64,000 bases of DNA. It comes from Brienomyrus brachyistius. Its lineage: Eukaryota; Chordata; Actinopteri; Osteoglossiformes; Mormyridae. Positions 23,560 to 42,899 of the stretch are shown piece after piece (positions within the stretch are counted from its first letter, which is position 1; each line of letters starts with the position of its first letter). A program made the position numbers and the translations under genes. The notes under the pieces are model-generated. The model was not told the origin of the DNA. It did not search any database and saw nothing but the letters and a program-made list of their open reading frames with translations. Where the stretch lies: positions 10,684,363 to 10,748,362 of the forward strand of contig NC_064535.1 in the NCBI RefSeq assembly GCF_023856365.1. The letters are read 5' to 3'.

Positions 23560-24260
23560 CCATAAGAAATTAGAAATTTTTCTGCCTTCAATTGTCTTCA
23601 GTATCTGAAAAGCATGCTCTATCGGGTTGAGATCAGGTGACTAACTTGGCCATTTAATATTATCCAGTTTGCCTTGAAAAACTTTTGGGTTGCTTTCACA
23701 GTATGTTTTGGGTCATTATCCATTTGCACTGTAAGGCACCTTTCTATCAATTCTGCAGCATTTGAAGGTGAATGTGAACAAAGGTTACACTTCAGAATTC
23801 ATCCTGCTGTTTCTGTCAAAAGTCACATCATCAATAAACACTACTGAGCCAGTTCCACTGGTTGCAATTCATGCCCATGCGAAAACATTGCCTCCCACCA
23901 TGTTTGACAGATGATGTGGTATGATTGTGGTATGCTTTGGACTATCAGCTGTCCCTTTGTCTCTACATACTGTTCCCATCATTCTGGCACAAGTTAATCT
24001 TGGTTTCATCTGTCCGAAGAATCCTATTCCAGAACTTGGCAGGCTTTTTATGTTTTCTGGCAAAGTCTCACTTGATCTTCCTGCTCTTGAGTGTTACCAG
24101 ATGTTTCCATTTCTGTATATATATTCATGAACATGTTTCTTGATCGTAACCTTTGACAATGACACACCTACCACCTCAATAGTGCTCATGACTTGGCTAG
24201 ATGTTAAGAAGGGGTTTTCTTCACCAAAAAAATTATTCTGCAATCATCCACTTTATATAT
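23560..24260 (-). mobile_element. Tc1-like transposon relic, minus strand
   Basis: Read on the minus strand, the broken frames show Tc1 transposase blocks. One holds a DxTK-type segment with 'LTCARMMGTV' and PKHTTIIPHH followed by SNMVGGNVFAWA (a decayed KHGGGSVMAWA). Further along come a decayed VDDVTF segment and DPKHT- and P-rich remnants. The plus strand shows the familiar 'attcatcctgctgtttctgt', 'caataaacact' and 'caccatgtttgacagatgat'. A related relic lies at 49160-49540. Stops and frameshifts are numerous; termini were not resolved. Confidence 0.75.
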
Positions 24261-24369
24261 ATATGGTTAAATTAAATTTTGCAGAAATGGTTATGTAGTA
24301 AAATTAAAAGAGACCTGTACCACACAGCTGAGCTGTTTAACCAAAAGTTGGATAGCTCTTTGTTTTGTT

Positions 24370-24486
24370 GACTAGTCTGTAATAGACCATTTAGTATGGT
24401 AGATGTCATAATATTTTTCAACAGAACACTGCAAACATTGTGATTTCTGCTATGCTCTTTTACATTTCTGTGTCAGTTGCCCCCTT
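24370..24486 (+). repeat. Displaced, CpG-decayed copy of HIF1AN promoter-proximal sequence
   Basis: This stretch aligns with 25418-25537 from 'gactagtctgtaataga' through 'gatttctgctatgc' to 'tttacatttctgtgt'. Apart from scattered changes and a 3-base indel, the differences are concentrated at CpGs: every one of the eight CpGs in the right copy is TpG or CpA here. It lies between the Tc1 relic and another repeat, about 1 kb upstream of its partner. Confidence 0.8.
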
Positions 24487-24711
24487 GTGTTGCTGAGATC
24501 ACCAGTACATTCCTGCTTTTTAAGGAACTGTCGATGACAGGAGAAAAAACATTGTGTTGAATCACTGAAGACACCACACTTGGAAACAGTAGAAAATGAA
24601 GAAAATATGGAGAACAGAGTAAAAAGCTAAGGCTATGGATAAAGCAAACTGCTTTGGTGTTGATGGTGAAGACTATATTAGAATTTAGTTGCCATTGTTG
24701 ACACACCACAG

Positions 24712-24915
24712 CACAATAATGAAGTGTGTCCTCTGCATTTAACCCATACGTGACACAGCTGGGAGCAGCTAATTCAGCACCCGGGGAACAGTGCTTGGGG
24801 GGCGGTACCTTGCTCAGGGTACCTCAGTGATGCCTTGCTGGTCAGGGATTTGAACCTGCAATCTTTCAGTTACAAGTGCAGTTCCCTAACCATTAAGTCA
24901 CTACTGCACACATAC
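24712..24915 (-). repeat. Fish SINE-like repeat with tRNA-like B box
   Basis: Landmarks 'tgtcctctgcatttaaccca', 'cagcacccggggaacagtg', 'ccttgctcagggtacctcag', 'gggatttgaacctgcaatct' and 'agttccctaaccattaagtc' match a repeat common in fish genomes. The 'ggtttgaa...' type B box and the 'actaccattaggccacg' type leader are on the minus strand. Family name not certain. Confidence 0.65.
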
Positions 24916-25012
24916 TGCCACCTTGGAGCAATCATTGATAACAAGGGGTTAATCAGTCAAGAAGTGTTGTAACTGGCTGTGAATATTCATTGTGATTTAG
25001 TGATGTCATAAT

Positions 25013-25085
25013 CAGAGGGGAAAGTTCACGTCCAGAAACTACAAGTCAAGACCAAGGTTTTGTTTGTCTGAATTTGTACTTACTG
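25013..25085 (+). repeat. Truncated copy of the CAGAGGTGGA miniature element
   Basis: Starts 'cagaggggaaagttcacgtc' and continues 'cagaaactacaagtcaagac'. It shares its left end with the complete element at 51996-52127, but the right inverted end is absent. Confidence 0.55.
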
Positions 25086-25299
25086 AATGAATGATATTAA
25101 TTTATTTCCCTTCATTTTTTGTGCCATTTTTATAAATATCTCCATACATGCACCTTATTTTACATCTTCTCTTTTAAAATCAGTCAGTATTTTGTTTCTG
25201 TTAATATTTATGTTTTCCTAGATCGTGTGACTTTCTTTTAATATTAATTTTAATTCATTTTCCATCTGTATATTTCCCATTTGCTTTCTCTGTGCTGTT

Positions 25300-33274
<7,975 letters not shown>

Positions 33275-35224
33275 TGCTGTCATCGCCTTTGTTCCCTGTG
33301 TGCTTTCATTTCTATTTTTGTACGCATGTCGAAGCTACAAGTGCATGCACTACTACTTGAACACATTTGCCTATTTATCATCTTTATTTGATTCCAAAAA
33401 AATGTGTAAATATTCCTGATTTATGATTGTCATTTAAAATGTCATTTATGATGCTAAGATATTACAAGTGAATGATGTTTTCAATAATAGTTATTGTATA
33501 GGGTGAGTTGTAAATTAAATATAGCTTGATGACTGAAAAGACACAATCGTAATTTGGTAATCAAACAAAATTTGTGAGTGTTATTGGGCTCTTTCTTTGT
33601 ACAGTGAAATATGCCCTATATTGCTTTGTTAATGTTCAAATATTGGACAGAGTTAGAATAATGCACATTATTCAGTATTAACTTATCGTCCCATTTTCAG
33701 TTTTTGTTTAACATAAATCTCTCTTTTTTATATATATATAGAATATATTTAGAAAATGTAAATGCTCCCTGGAAGTTTTGCTAAGTGTCAGGTAGCATTT
33801 TGTAATGTATTTATTGGCTATGATGATGTTGGGATCCTCTTTGCACATCGCAGTGCAGTAATTATACCAAATAAAGTACGACAAATTATATAGTACTTTA
33901 TAAATTATCACAGTATCCAAAATTCTAAGAATGACAAAAACACAAAGAGATGATATAGGAAAGTAGGTGCATGGTGACATTTGCATTAATATTACATGTT
34001 TTGTTTGGTTCACCAGGACAGTAGGCACATGTGTTCCAAAACACTGGATTGATTTTTTTTGTAAATGTCTGTAGTGATATTCATCAGCTAGTTGATATGG
34101 AGTTTAAATATGAATATAGCTGAATATATGAATTTCTTGTTGTGTGTGTTTTATATATATTTTTAAACTATTAGTTTCAATCCTCACCTGATCATCGTTT
34201 AACAAAAATCCCAATTAAAAATGGCAGTTAATTGCTTTGTCACTTAATGTCTTTCGGAGTATTGCTGATTTTTAACCACATTGTGCAAATTGCTTTAAGA
34301 TCTTTAACTGCACATATTTTAAGACCTAAATCCTTCAAATATTGCTGGTCATATTCAGTAAGGCCAAAATATTATCAAATCGCTATGAAAACCTTTTGTG
34401 TCCCAAGATTTGAAACGCTTAAAGGCTTATTTAAAAGCATGATGGTGCAGTTCCTAGACATGGTTTGAAACAGACATGCTGTGTAGTTAAATGTGTTTGT
34501 GCAGTGTCAGGTAAGTTAATGAGTTGGCTAATTAGATTCCTACAGGGCAGCCATTTCCTTAACCTTTGTGTTATGTAACGTGACAGTCCACCAGGAATTA
34601 GGCTTGTGACACAAGTTGACCACAAAGGAGCGTTAAGAGGAAAGGATTGCGAGCCACAGCATTGTCTTCCCCAGTCCGGCTTCAAGCCTGCACTGGTGAG
34701 CAGGTCAGGGAGAGAATAAAATGTGCAAGTGACTGGACCAACTTGCTTGACAGATGTCTATTATTTCACAGGCATAGTGAAACTGCCTGGCAAAACTTTC
34801 ATCTCAGATGGACCCAGTCCCAATGCTACTGAAAGAATGGTTGAAGAATAGAATGGATTTGGGCAGAGACCAAATAAGAAGATGAGATGGGAACTAAGCC
34901 CTCGAAACATGGCTCTGCAGTGCTCTAACACAACTGAGACGAGGTTTAGCATCAGCTGTTTGTATTCGGTATCAGGCTGTCCAGTGACATATATAAAGAG
35001 GATTAACAGACACCAAGAGGTACTATGGGCAAAGTTAAAAAAGAGGTTATCAAGCTTAATAAATACTATTAGGAGAGGGATTAGTAATGCAACCATCTCT
35101 ATAAGTGGAGAAACTACAGAGGTCCCTTGAGGGGATTTTAGGGAATTTAAGGAGTCTATATGTTGGCTATCTGTTCCCTGATAAGTCAAATAATAGATTG
35201 ATGTAAAGTCTGCTGGAAAAACAG
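33275..35224. other. HIF1AN 3' UTR and spacer
   Basis: AT-rich sequence with AATAAA at 33870-33875. No coding exon is seen. The part from about 34480 to 35220 has higher GC and short purine-rich open frames. It may belong to the gypsy-like fossil that follows, but no domain is recognisable there. Confidence 0.45.
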
Positions 35225-35500
35225 AATACAATATAGAGATGGATCCGATCGAGTGGCCCAAGAAGACTTGCCTGCTAATCATGGATTACTTCTCATGGTA
35301 CATCGAAGAAACACTGCTCAGGTCCACTTACTCTGCACTTACAATTCAGACTATCAAAGAAGTCTTTGTCTACCATTGGGACATCAATGACTGTTGTGTC
35401 TGACAAAGGGCCACAGTTCTCAATCGAGGCATTCATATTAGCAAAAGGGCATCTCTAAGAACAGCCAACAAACTTAAATTGTTCTTGAAAATACGTCTTC
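35225..35500 (+). mobile_element. Ty3/gypsy-like integrase fossil
   Basis: Plus-strand fragments give CLLIMDYFSWYIEETLL (first catalytic Asp region of a retroelement integrase) near 35270. After a frameshift, TSMTVVSDKGPQFSIEAF follows near 35380 (second Asp region). No LTRs, reverse transcriptase or complete frame were found nearby. A short, dead fragment of an LTR retrotransposon. Confidence 0.6.
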
Positions 35501-36084
35501 CTCCAAGTGGGTGGGTGCAATCCAACCTGCTTACCAGTCGCTTTCTCTCTTCTACATGATTCAGATTTTAGCCATGCCAGGGAAGATATGCTGCATCCCA
35601 TTTACCTTGAAAGTCAGAGCTGCTTGCTTACTGGATAAAGGTACCCAGGTTTAAATGGCCTTTATCTTCATTCACTTACATTTAGCCCAGACTAGCAAAA
35701 TCTGACAAGTTTTCCAGCCAAGCAAAAAGATCCAGCTTTCTGAAATAGGCCCCAGTTCTAGCCATTCTTAGCCATACCAGTTGATAACAACACATTACAT
35801 GCTATTTTGCACATACAAACAGCATTTCAACATATCCACAGTAGTTGGACAGTGTGTGTACTTAATGAGCCACACGGAAGTGCTAATAAACAGTGTATAA
35901 CTACAGCTTTCTTTTTTCCTAATTGCTCACCACCACTCCCCCTCTTCAGAGGACAACTTTATTTTACATTAAATTAAAGGTATAGTGTAAAGAGTGTGGC
36001 TGCTCCAAACTCACCTGTCCTAGTACCGTGATTAAAAAAAAAAGGGGGGGGGGGGGAGAGATGGGGACACCGACACAACAATTG

Positions 36085-36245
36085 TAACAATAACAGACAT
36101 TAACTAACTACAGCTTTCAGGGTTCTAGAGGGTGCTCTGACTTTCCAAGCCGGAATTCCAACTTCAGGGGGTGTTCCAGCTGAAATTTCGACTAGGAACT
36201 CAGAAATTCCGACTTCCAAGTTCGAATAGAACGCAACAAAAATCG
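36085..36245. repeat. Decayed 'ggaattccaactt' repeat
   Basis: Imperfect internal repetition of units such as 'ccggaattccaacttc', 'cagaaattccgacttcc' and 'aagttcgaa', with an adjacent G-run at 36044-36056. It resembles a miniature element seen in fish genomes, but I could not define its ends. Confidence 0.35.
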
Positions 36246-37335
36246 CACTCTCTGTTCATGGTGATTAGTGGCTTGCAGCTGCTGCTATGCAGAGGATTTC
36301 TGGATGACTGTTAAATTATACCTATAGGAGCTTGAATATTTATCTAAGCATGAGGTATGCATGTTATTAAGATAATGAGCAGTTTTTTATATATATATAA
36401 AATACGAAGTATTACATTTACCAGACTCCAAACCCTCCTAGAAGGTCTAACCGTCACGTTTTCTCCAACACTCCTGCTGTGAGGTAGTATTTGTATCTTT
36501 CTGAACTGGATTCTACCTTACCCCATTTCCAAAGAGGCTAAAGCACGTTGAAGACATTACAGAGTTCCATTTTCAGCTTTAATTAATTAACAAAGACTGC
36601 ATAAACTGTATTTAAAATATGTGAACATGCTATCAATATGTTAGCCTTTCCAGACCCTGTGCAAAAATGTTCACAGTATAAAAATTACTAATAAAAGAAA
36701 GAAAACTTGTCTGTGGTATTTTAATCATTTTATGTAGCTTTACCAAGGTTCACAATCTTATTATTACGTGGCCAGTTCATTTCATAAGACAATGAAACCA
36801 TTGTTTCTAATTCAATGCATTTAAATGCCTATTCTTAGAATGGTGCATTTACAACAATTACAATAATAATAATAATAATAATAAAAACTAAACTTATTTC
36901 ATTGTTTTAAAATATACGAAGCATTTTATCTTAAATAGCTAAAGAACAAATGTGTCATAACGACAATAATGATGCCGCAGGAGAGTGTATTTGTATGGTT
37001 AAAGTGAATTCATGTTATTCAGGTTAACTTGAACTTCTGTTAATGAAAAATAAAATTCCCATATGCTAGTTTCAATATAATACCCGAAAAGCACGAACTG
37101 ATTAGGTAACACTGGCCTTCCAGGACACAATTGCCTTATTATACGTGCTAATTGGATTAGCTGTTCAGTCATATTCATTAAAATTCTTCTTGGGACTTAA
37201 CAGCGTGCATGCTTTCCCGTTAAAAGAATGCCTCATGAATACACTAAGGGATATCAAGACAAACTAGATAGTCAAACGGTGATGCATTATCAAACAGCAA
37301 AGTTTTGTTAAAAAAACAATTTTGTCAAAAAGAAA

Positions 37336-39894
37336 ATGGTGAAAATGGTGACTTCACCTGAGGGATTCAGTGACTTGGACGTTTTCTCAATAGGAGGCAT
37401 TCTTTTTCTTGAAGGTAAGCTACTGACGAAAAAGAACTTAGAAAGATTTGCATTGTCATAATTATTAGTCAAATTATTACTGAGTTCTTGAAACACTTTG
37501 TAGTGAAATATATCAGCTCATCGGTTTTAATAGGGAATTTAAATGCTTAATGTTTTAATGTTTTCTTCTCTCTACACTTGCTTTCATTTTTATTTCAGGT
37601 CTGGTGGGATTCTCTCTCAATGCTCTCACACTTGTTTCTTTCTTCAAAATACGACAATTACGAACCCCAAGTAATTTCCTAGTGTTTAGCCTGGCAATGG
37701 CTGACATTGGAATATGCATAAATGCGACTGTTGCAGCATTCTCAAGCTTTTTGGGGTAAAAAAAATAACTGACGACTTTTTATTGCTGCTTAAAATAAAT
37801 CATCATAAATTATACAATATGCAATGTTGATTCCTGTATATACAGTTTGATAACACTGTACAAATTGTATTTTTTTCTAGTTTTCAAATATCTATGTTGG
37901 TAATTAATGTTTTTTTTTTACATAAGTCTATTTAGCTACTTATGTCAGTGAAATACAATTGCTGTTTACACATTTTTTCTAAATCTGAGTAATGAAATAG
38001 CCCATTCCATTAAGTGCTTGTTAACACGTTTACATCTGTTCCACAGATATTGGCCCTATGGGTCAGAGGGATGTCAGACTCATGGTTTTCAAGGATTTTT
38101 AACTGCCCTTGCTAGCATTAATTTTATTGCTGCAATTGCTTGGGACAGGTACCATCAATACTGTACAAGTAAGTAGAACCACAGAAAATAATGCACAGAG
38201 AAACCAGACGCACAGAAATTTTAAGGGTTAGATAACCGTTAATTAAGAATTCTCATCATATCCTAATTCCCCAATGTCCTATTTAGGAACGAAGTTACAA
38301 TGGAGTCATGTAATTCCCCTGGTCTTGTTCATCTGGTGTTTTACTGGATTTTGGTCTGCCATGCCATTGCTTGGATGGGGAGAATATGCTTATGAACCCC
38401 TCAGAACATGCTGTACTCTGGATTATTCCAAAGGTGACAGGTACACCAGTCAGTACGTTGTAAAACAGTATCAGAAGAATATAGTAACACTTAAGATCCT
38501 AAGAGCCTTTTGTCAATGTTAAGAAGTGAGCTTGATTAGCGTATCATTTTGGAAATTAAGCCATATTGTAACGTAATGCATTCTGAATTTCCTTAAGGAA
38601 CTACGTGTCCTATATGCTCCCAATGGCTGTTTGCAATCTGTTTATACAAGCTGTCACCGTTATGAGTTCTTACCAATCAATTGAAAGAAAATTTAAGAAG
38701 ACCGGCCAATATAAGGTGAGATTGTTCGCATTTCGAGTGCTGTTCTGTCACTGTTGCATAACTTTTTTATGGGACACAAGCAAAGGTCAGTACCTGTGCC
38801 TTAGTGCACAGCAACATATAAAATAATTTTTGAGATAATTGCTTATTTAACCTGAATCAATGTCAGTAATAAAGAATCCCACTGGTTTTGTTGCAGAAAA
38901 AGAGCATTGCTTTTAACTTTTAATTTTTAACTGGAATATGTGATGTTCTTGCAACACCACATCTATATGTATGTGCTGTTTTGGTTATTAGCTCAATAAA
39001 AATTCTAATTGCAAAAAATTCATTCATTTCTAGTTTAATCCTGGCACTCCTTTGAAGACATTGCTGTTTTGCTGGGCTCCATATGCAATGCTGTCCTTAT
39101 ATGCTGTTTTTGAGGATGCCACTCTTGTGTCACCTAGGCTGAGAATGGTAATTATATTTATTATAATATTTTAAAAAGTGTATTTATGACATACACTGCC
39201 CGGCCAAAAAAAATGTCAACATTTGAATTTAAATCAGCGAGTACTTAGGAGCCGATGACTGGATCATTATTACAGCTCAGCAACATTCTGCTGCAATAAA
39301 GTGAAGAGCAACTGAATCTCCTGAATGGCCAGGTTGTCCGGTCAATGGATTTTCTCTTCCCTGTTGGCATGCGCATATTCCAGGACGATAATGCCAAGAT
39401 TCATCGGGTTTGAACTGTCAAAGATTGGTTCAGGGAGCATGAGGAATGATTTTCACACATGAACTGGCCACCACTGAGTCTTGACCTTAATCCCACTGAA
39501 AATCTTTGAGATGTGCTGAAGACGACTTGATGGAGTTATGGAGTGGTTCATCTCGCTTATCATCGATACAAGATCTCGACAGGAAATTAATGCAAATCTG
39601 GATGAAAAACATGTTGAGATGTCGCATAAGCATGTGGAAACAATACACTGATGAATGTGCACCATAATGAATGCTAAAAACGGTGCAATGAAACATTGTT
39701 TGGCCAGGCAGTGTATATTGAATGCTTTTAATTATACTATCAAATATATTGTTCTTCTGTTTTTTTTCTAGGTGCCTCCTCTTTTAGCAAAAACATCCCC
39801 TACATTCAATGCCTACTTGTATGCCTTTGGAAATGAACACTATAGGTGGGGGATCTGGCAGTTGCTTAATGGACATAAGAGTGAAAACCGTTAA
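37336..39894 (+). CDS. RGR: RGR, retinal G protein-coupled receptor (RGR opsin)
   Basis: Opsin of retinal pigment epithelium and Muller glia that binds all-trans-retinal and photoisomerises it, supplying 11-cis chromophore. Seven exons: 37336-37414, 37599-37755, 38047-38168, 38287-38440, 38598-38715, 39034-39147 and 39772-39894, in frame, 288 residues (human about 291). Seven helices are evident. Key residues: LAMADIGICINA (TM2), the TM3 Cys in GSEGCQTHGFQGF, WDRYHQYC (a DRY motif, where mammalian RGR has GRY), CCTLDYSKGDRNY (extracellular loop Cys), FKKTGQYKF (loop 3), and Lys255 in PPLLAKTSP, the Schiff-base lysine. NAYLYAFGNE replaces NPxxY. Two in-frame ATGs, 37336 and 37345, are possible starts; the second would give 285 residues. 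An AATAAA lies only 14 bases after the stop. The proteins I recall from teleosts are very similar. Confidence 0.96.
39194..39713 (+). mobile_element. Tc1-like transposon relic filling RGR intron 6
   Basis: The ends are inverted: 'cactgcccggccaaa' on the left and 'ttggccaggcagtg' on the right. TA lies on both sides (39192-39193 and 39714-39715). The interior carries decayed plus-strand transposase C-terminal blocks: DNAKIHR near 39390, an MNWPPLS-like PDLNPTENL segment near 39460, and a terminal RRMSH-like helix region. About 520 of the 624 intron bases belong to it. Non-functional. Confidence 0.82.
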
Positions 39895-39907
39895 TGTCGT
39901 GACTGCA

Positions 39908-39913
39908 AATAAA
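39908..39913 (+). terminator. RGR polyadenylation signal (proximal)
   Basis: AATAAA starting 14 bases after the RGR stop codon. A second hexamer-like 'aataaa' occurs near 40421, so a longer 3' UTR is possible. Confidence 0.5.
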
Positions 39914-42899
39914 GCAAATTTTTTATTTTTCAATTTCCGCTTAAGGATATTTGGCATATTTATAATTTGTATTCATAACACACAGTGTGGCACTGATTAA
40001 TCATTTAAATAATAGGTGTAGTGAGAGGGTATTCATTTATGTATTGCCTGAAATCTAGTTGACTTGGTGACTATTATGGTTGTGATTTAGCTGAATTATT
40101 TTTAGAATGACCAAACTTCTAATCACACCTTTATATTTTGGGATAGATGTGCCATACCATTTTACACACCATGTACATGTCCATATTGAGCCATAACGGA
40201 TCAAATGGAGCCAATAAGACATTAATATTGAGAGAAATGTGGCATTAATGGCTTATCTTGAATACTTAACCAACTATCTGTGAATAGGTGAAACGATTTA
40301 AGAGGCCTTATGTAATTAGCCTGGATGTACAAAATTTTTTGTTTCACTTAAGTCTGTAATTTTAATATGGTCTGTCTAACCTGTTTTTAATTATACACAA
40401 CAGTATATGCGCTATTGTTCAAATAAAAGTGGATAAAGTAATTTAAATATGAAACTCCATTGAATCATTTTAAGAAAATACAGGGGTACTCATTTACATA
40501 TTTTAAGTACATGAAACGATCGACTGGCATACCACCGATTTTCCTAAACATATATTTAAAAAAAATTCGGTCTTCATGGCCTGTGTAAAGGCGTTCCTGG
40601 TGATGACTAGACTTACTGCTTCCAACTGTTCACCTATTTTCCGAACACTTTTCCTGGTCAGGATCACAAGAAACTTTCCACAAAATTTTTCAATTTTACG
40701 TTTGCCATAGGGGCTGTATGAATATGCCACACACATTTTACGCATTTTTTGTCAGATACTTAAGCATCTCTCATTGACCTCATATGATGACTATTCGTTT
40801 ATTGCAGAGAACCAGCTACTTCAACAGCAATTACAACATATAACAGGACAAATTGCAAAAATGCTCTGTAGTATAAATGGGAATGCCACTGAGGCAGGCA
40901 GCATCAATAGCCGGTTTTCTGTCTCTGATAAGGGAATGTTGTTTATATCCCTGTCTAACCATTTACCTTGTCTTACCTCCAGCAATTCAAAATCACATTA
41001 AACAGCTGTACAAAATTTATACTTTCACACAGCCCTAAGCCATTTACATTTTTAGAGGTGCTGCTAGTTTTGTATTATTGCCAATCATGTTAGTTCATTT
41101 TAATTTGGAAAGTTTCCCACGTACTATATTAAAATTATACTAGCATTGTAGCCTTACCCTGCAGGGTTGTGGGTTCAGTTCCTTCCCTCGTTATGTGTGA
41201 ATGGAGATCAAGTTTGCATGGGCTTCCTCCCATTGTCCAAAAACATGCAATTAAGTGAACGTTGGATGCGAGTACATGGCCTGTTTAACGTCTATTAAGT
41301 CCAGGATGTTCCTCTGCACTGTCTGTGAAATGTTACAGCCTCACCACATCCATTTACTAGATAGGCTGTATGGTTTTAGAATGGATGAACAGTGCCACCC
41401 ATAGGCTTATTAGTGTCAGTAGTCATTTCAGTTGTGGAGAGTGAGAGTTCCACCAATAATTTAAACAAGGCCTTGTGGTCTTAAGTTGATGCTTGATGAA
41501 TAGATTGAAGTACAATGAATTTCACAAAGCATACTCCATCTTTGCTTATTACACCTATGATAAAATTAATGGGAAAGCGGTTTGCATCGGAAACATTCAC
41601 CAGATATTAATTCTTAAATTAAAAGTAATGACAAAGATAAACTCTGCTGTGGATGGGAAAGTATTCATTGAAATTGACGACCAATTATTGTTTAGACCAG
41701 CCTATTAGGCAAGTGGTATGGAACATGAATAGATGGACACTCGGAGGAAGCCCACCCAGAACAGGTGAAAGCCATGTAATTCAGTAACTGAACCCACACA
41801 TCTAGTGGTAAGGTCACACGGTACAACCCACTCAAACCGTTCTTCTATAATGTTTCTGAATCACAATCCATACTTACAACAAAAAAGATAGTGGGTATCC
41901 TCTAAGCTCACTATTCAATTTGAAAATAAAAGTTACCCAAAAATGTCCACTCCCTCTGCTAATATAATCTCGGTTACATTTCCAAAATTCTGAAAGTCAA
42001 GTAACCACACATTTTTTTACTCTCATGTTTAGCTTGCAAATATGCAAACAAGCCATTTTAATTCAAAAACGAACACAAATAATGACAAAATTAATTCAGT
42101 AATGAAAAACAGTACCTTCCTGTGACTGATATACATACATAATATTCATGAGGCAAAAGACCTTTACCTAAAAAAAATATACAGGAAAACATATCTATTC
42201 CAATTTGTCAACAAAAAATAGCATACAAAACCAAATTACATCTACCACCAATAAAATGCTACTAGAACCATGTGAGACTGGTTATTGCAAGAGAACATAC
42301 ATTAAAAAGATGTAGTTCGACATTAACATTTCTCTGGTTCTTAGATACCTTAAATAACATTTTCCTTATTTTTAAAATGTCTCAGTGCATATATACATAC
42401 CCTTAATCCACACGTATATAAAAATAAAGAACATGCATCTTAAAGGTCATTCAGGTAAATCTAAAATATACATCCTAACAAGAGGGAAAAAAAATCAGAG
42501 GAATAAAACTGGCCCAGATTACCATTACGCTTCCTATTATGAGATTACACAGAATTACTCTGGTTTGAAAACATGATGGTACCAGGGTAACCTACTGGTT
42601 TTAATGATTTACTATTTTTTACCTTGGCAGATAAATGCTATTAGTGAACCAGTTACTTTGGTACACCAAAGACTTCAATAAAGTTTAAAATTGAAGATTT
42701 AAAACTTTAAAAATTTAACAGGAATGTGCAATTATGGGTTAGTCATCTCATGAACAGAGCACTCACATGTCCAATAATGACCTATCTGTTTGCCTTTAAA
42801 GATAATAAACACTTCCACAGTAAAGCAAACCTTTCATTTGCTATGGTACCTTGTCTGAAATGTGAATCACACCCACAAAGCCATCTAGTCTCCTAATTA
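39914..42899. other. RGR-CUEDC2 spacer
   Basis: Convergent 3' ends face each other here. A copy of the GGAGTTTGCATG-type fish repeat lies near 41110-41400 ('gggttgtgggttcagttcct', 'tttgcatgggcttcctccca'). The stretch 40303-40430 resembles 21530-21700. No gene or RNA was recognised. The CUEDC2 3' UTR must occupy the right end. Confidence 0.5.

Noticed and set aside
34761..35282. 173-codon open frame on the minus strand
   Set aside because: It runs antisense through a gypsy-like region whose sense strand carries integrase motifs; the translation is unstructured hydrophobic sequence.
40774..41001. 75-codon frame after RGR
   Set aside because: Considered as an extra exon, but there is no similarity to any RGR or CUEDC2 exon and no splice sites fit.
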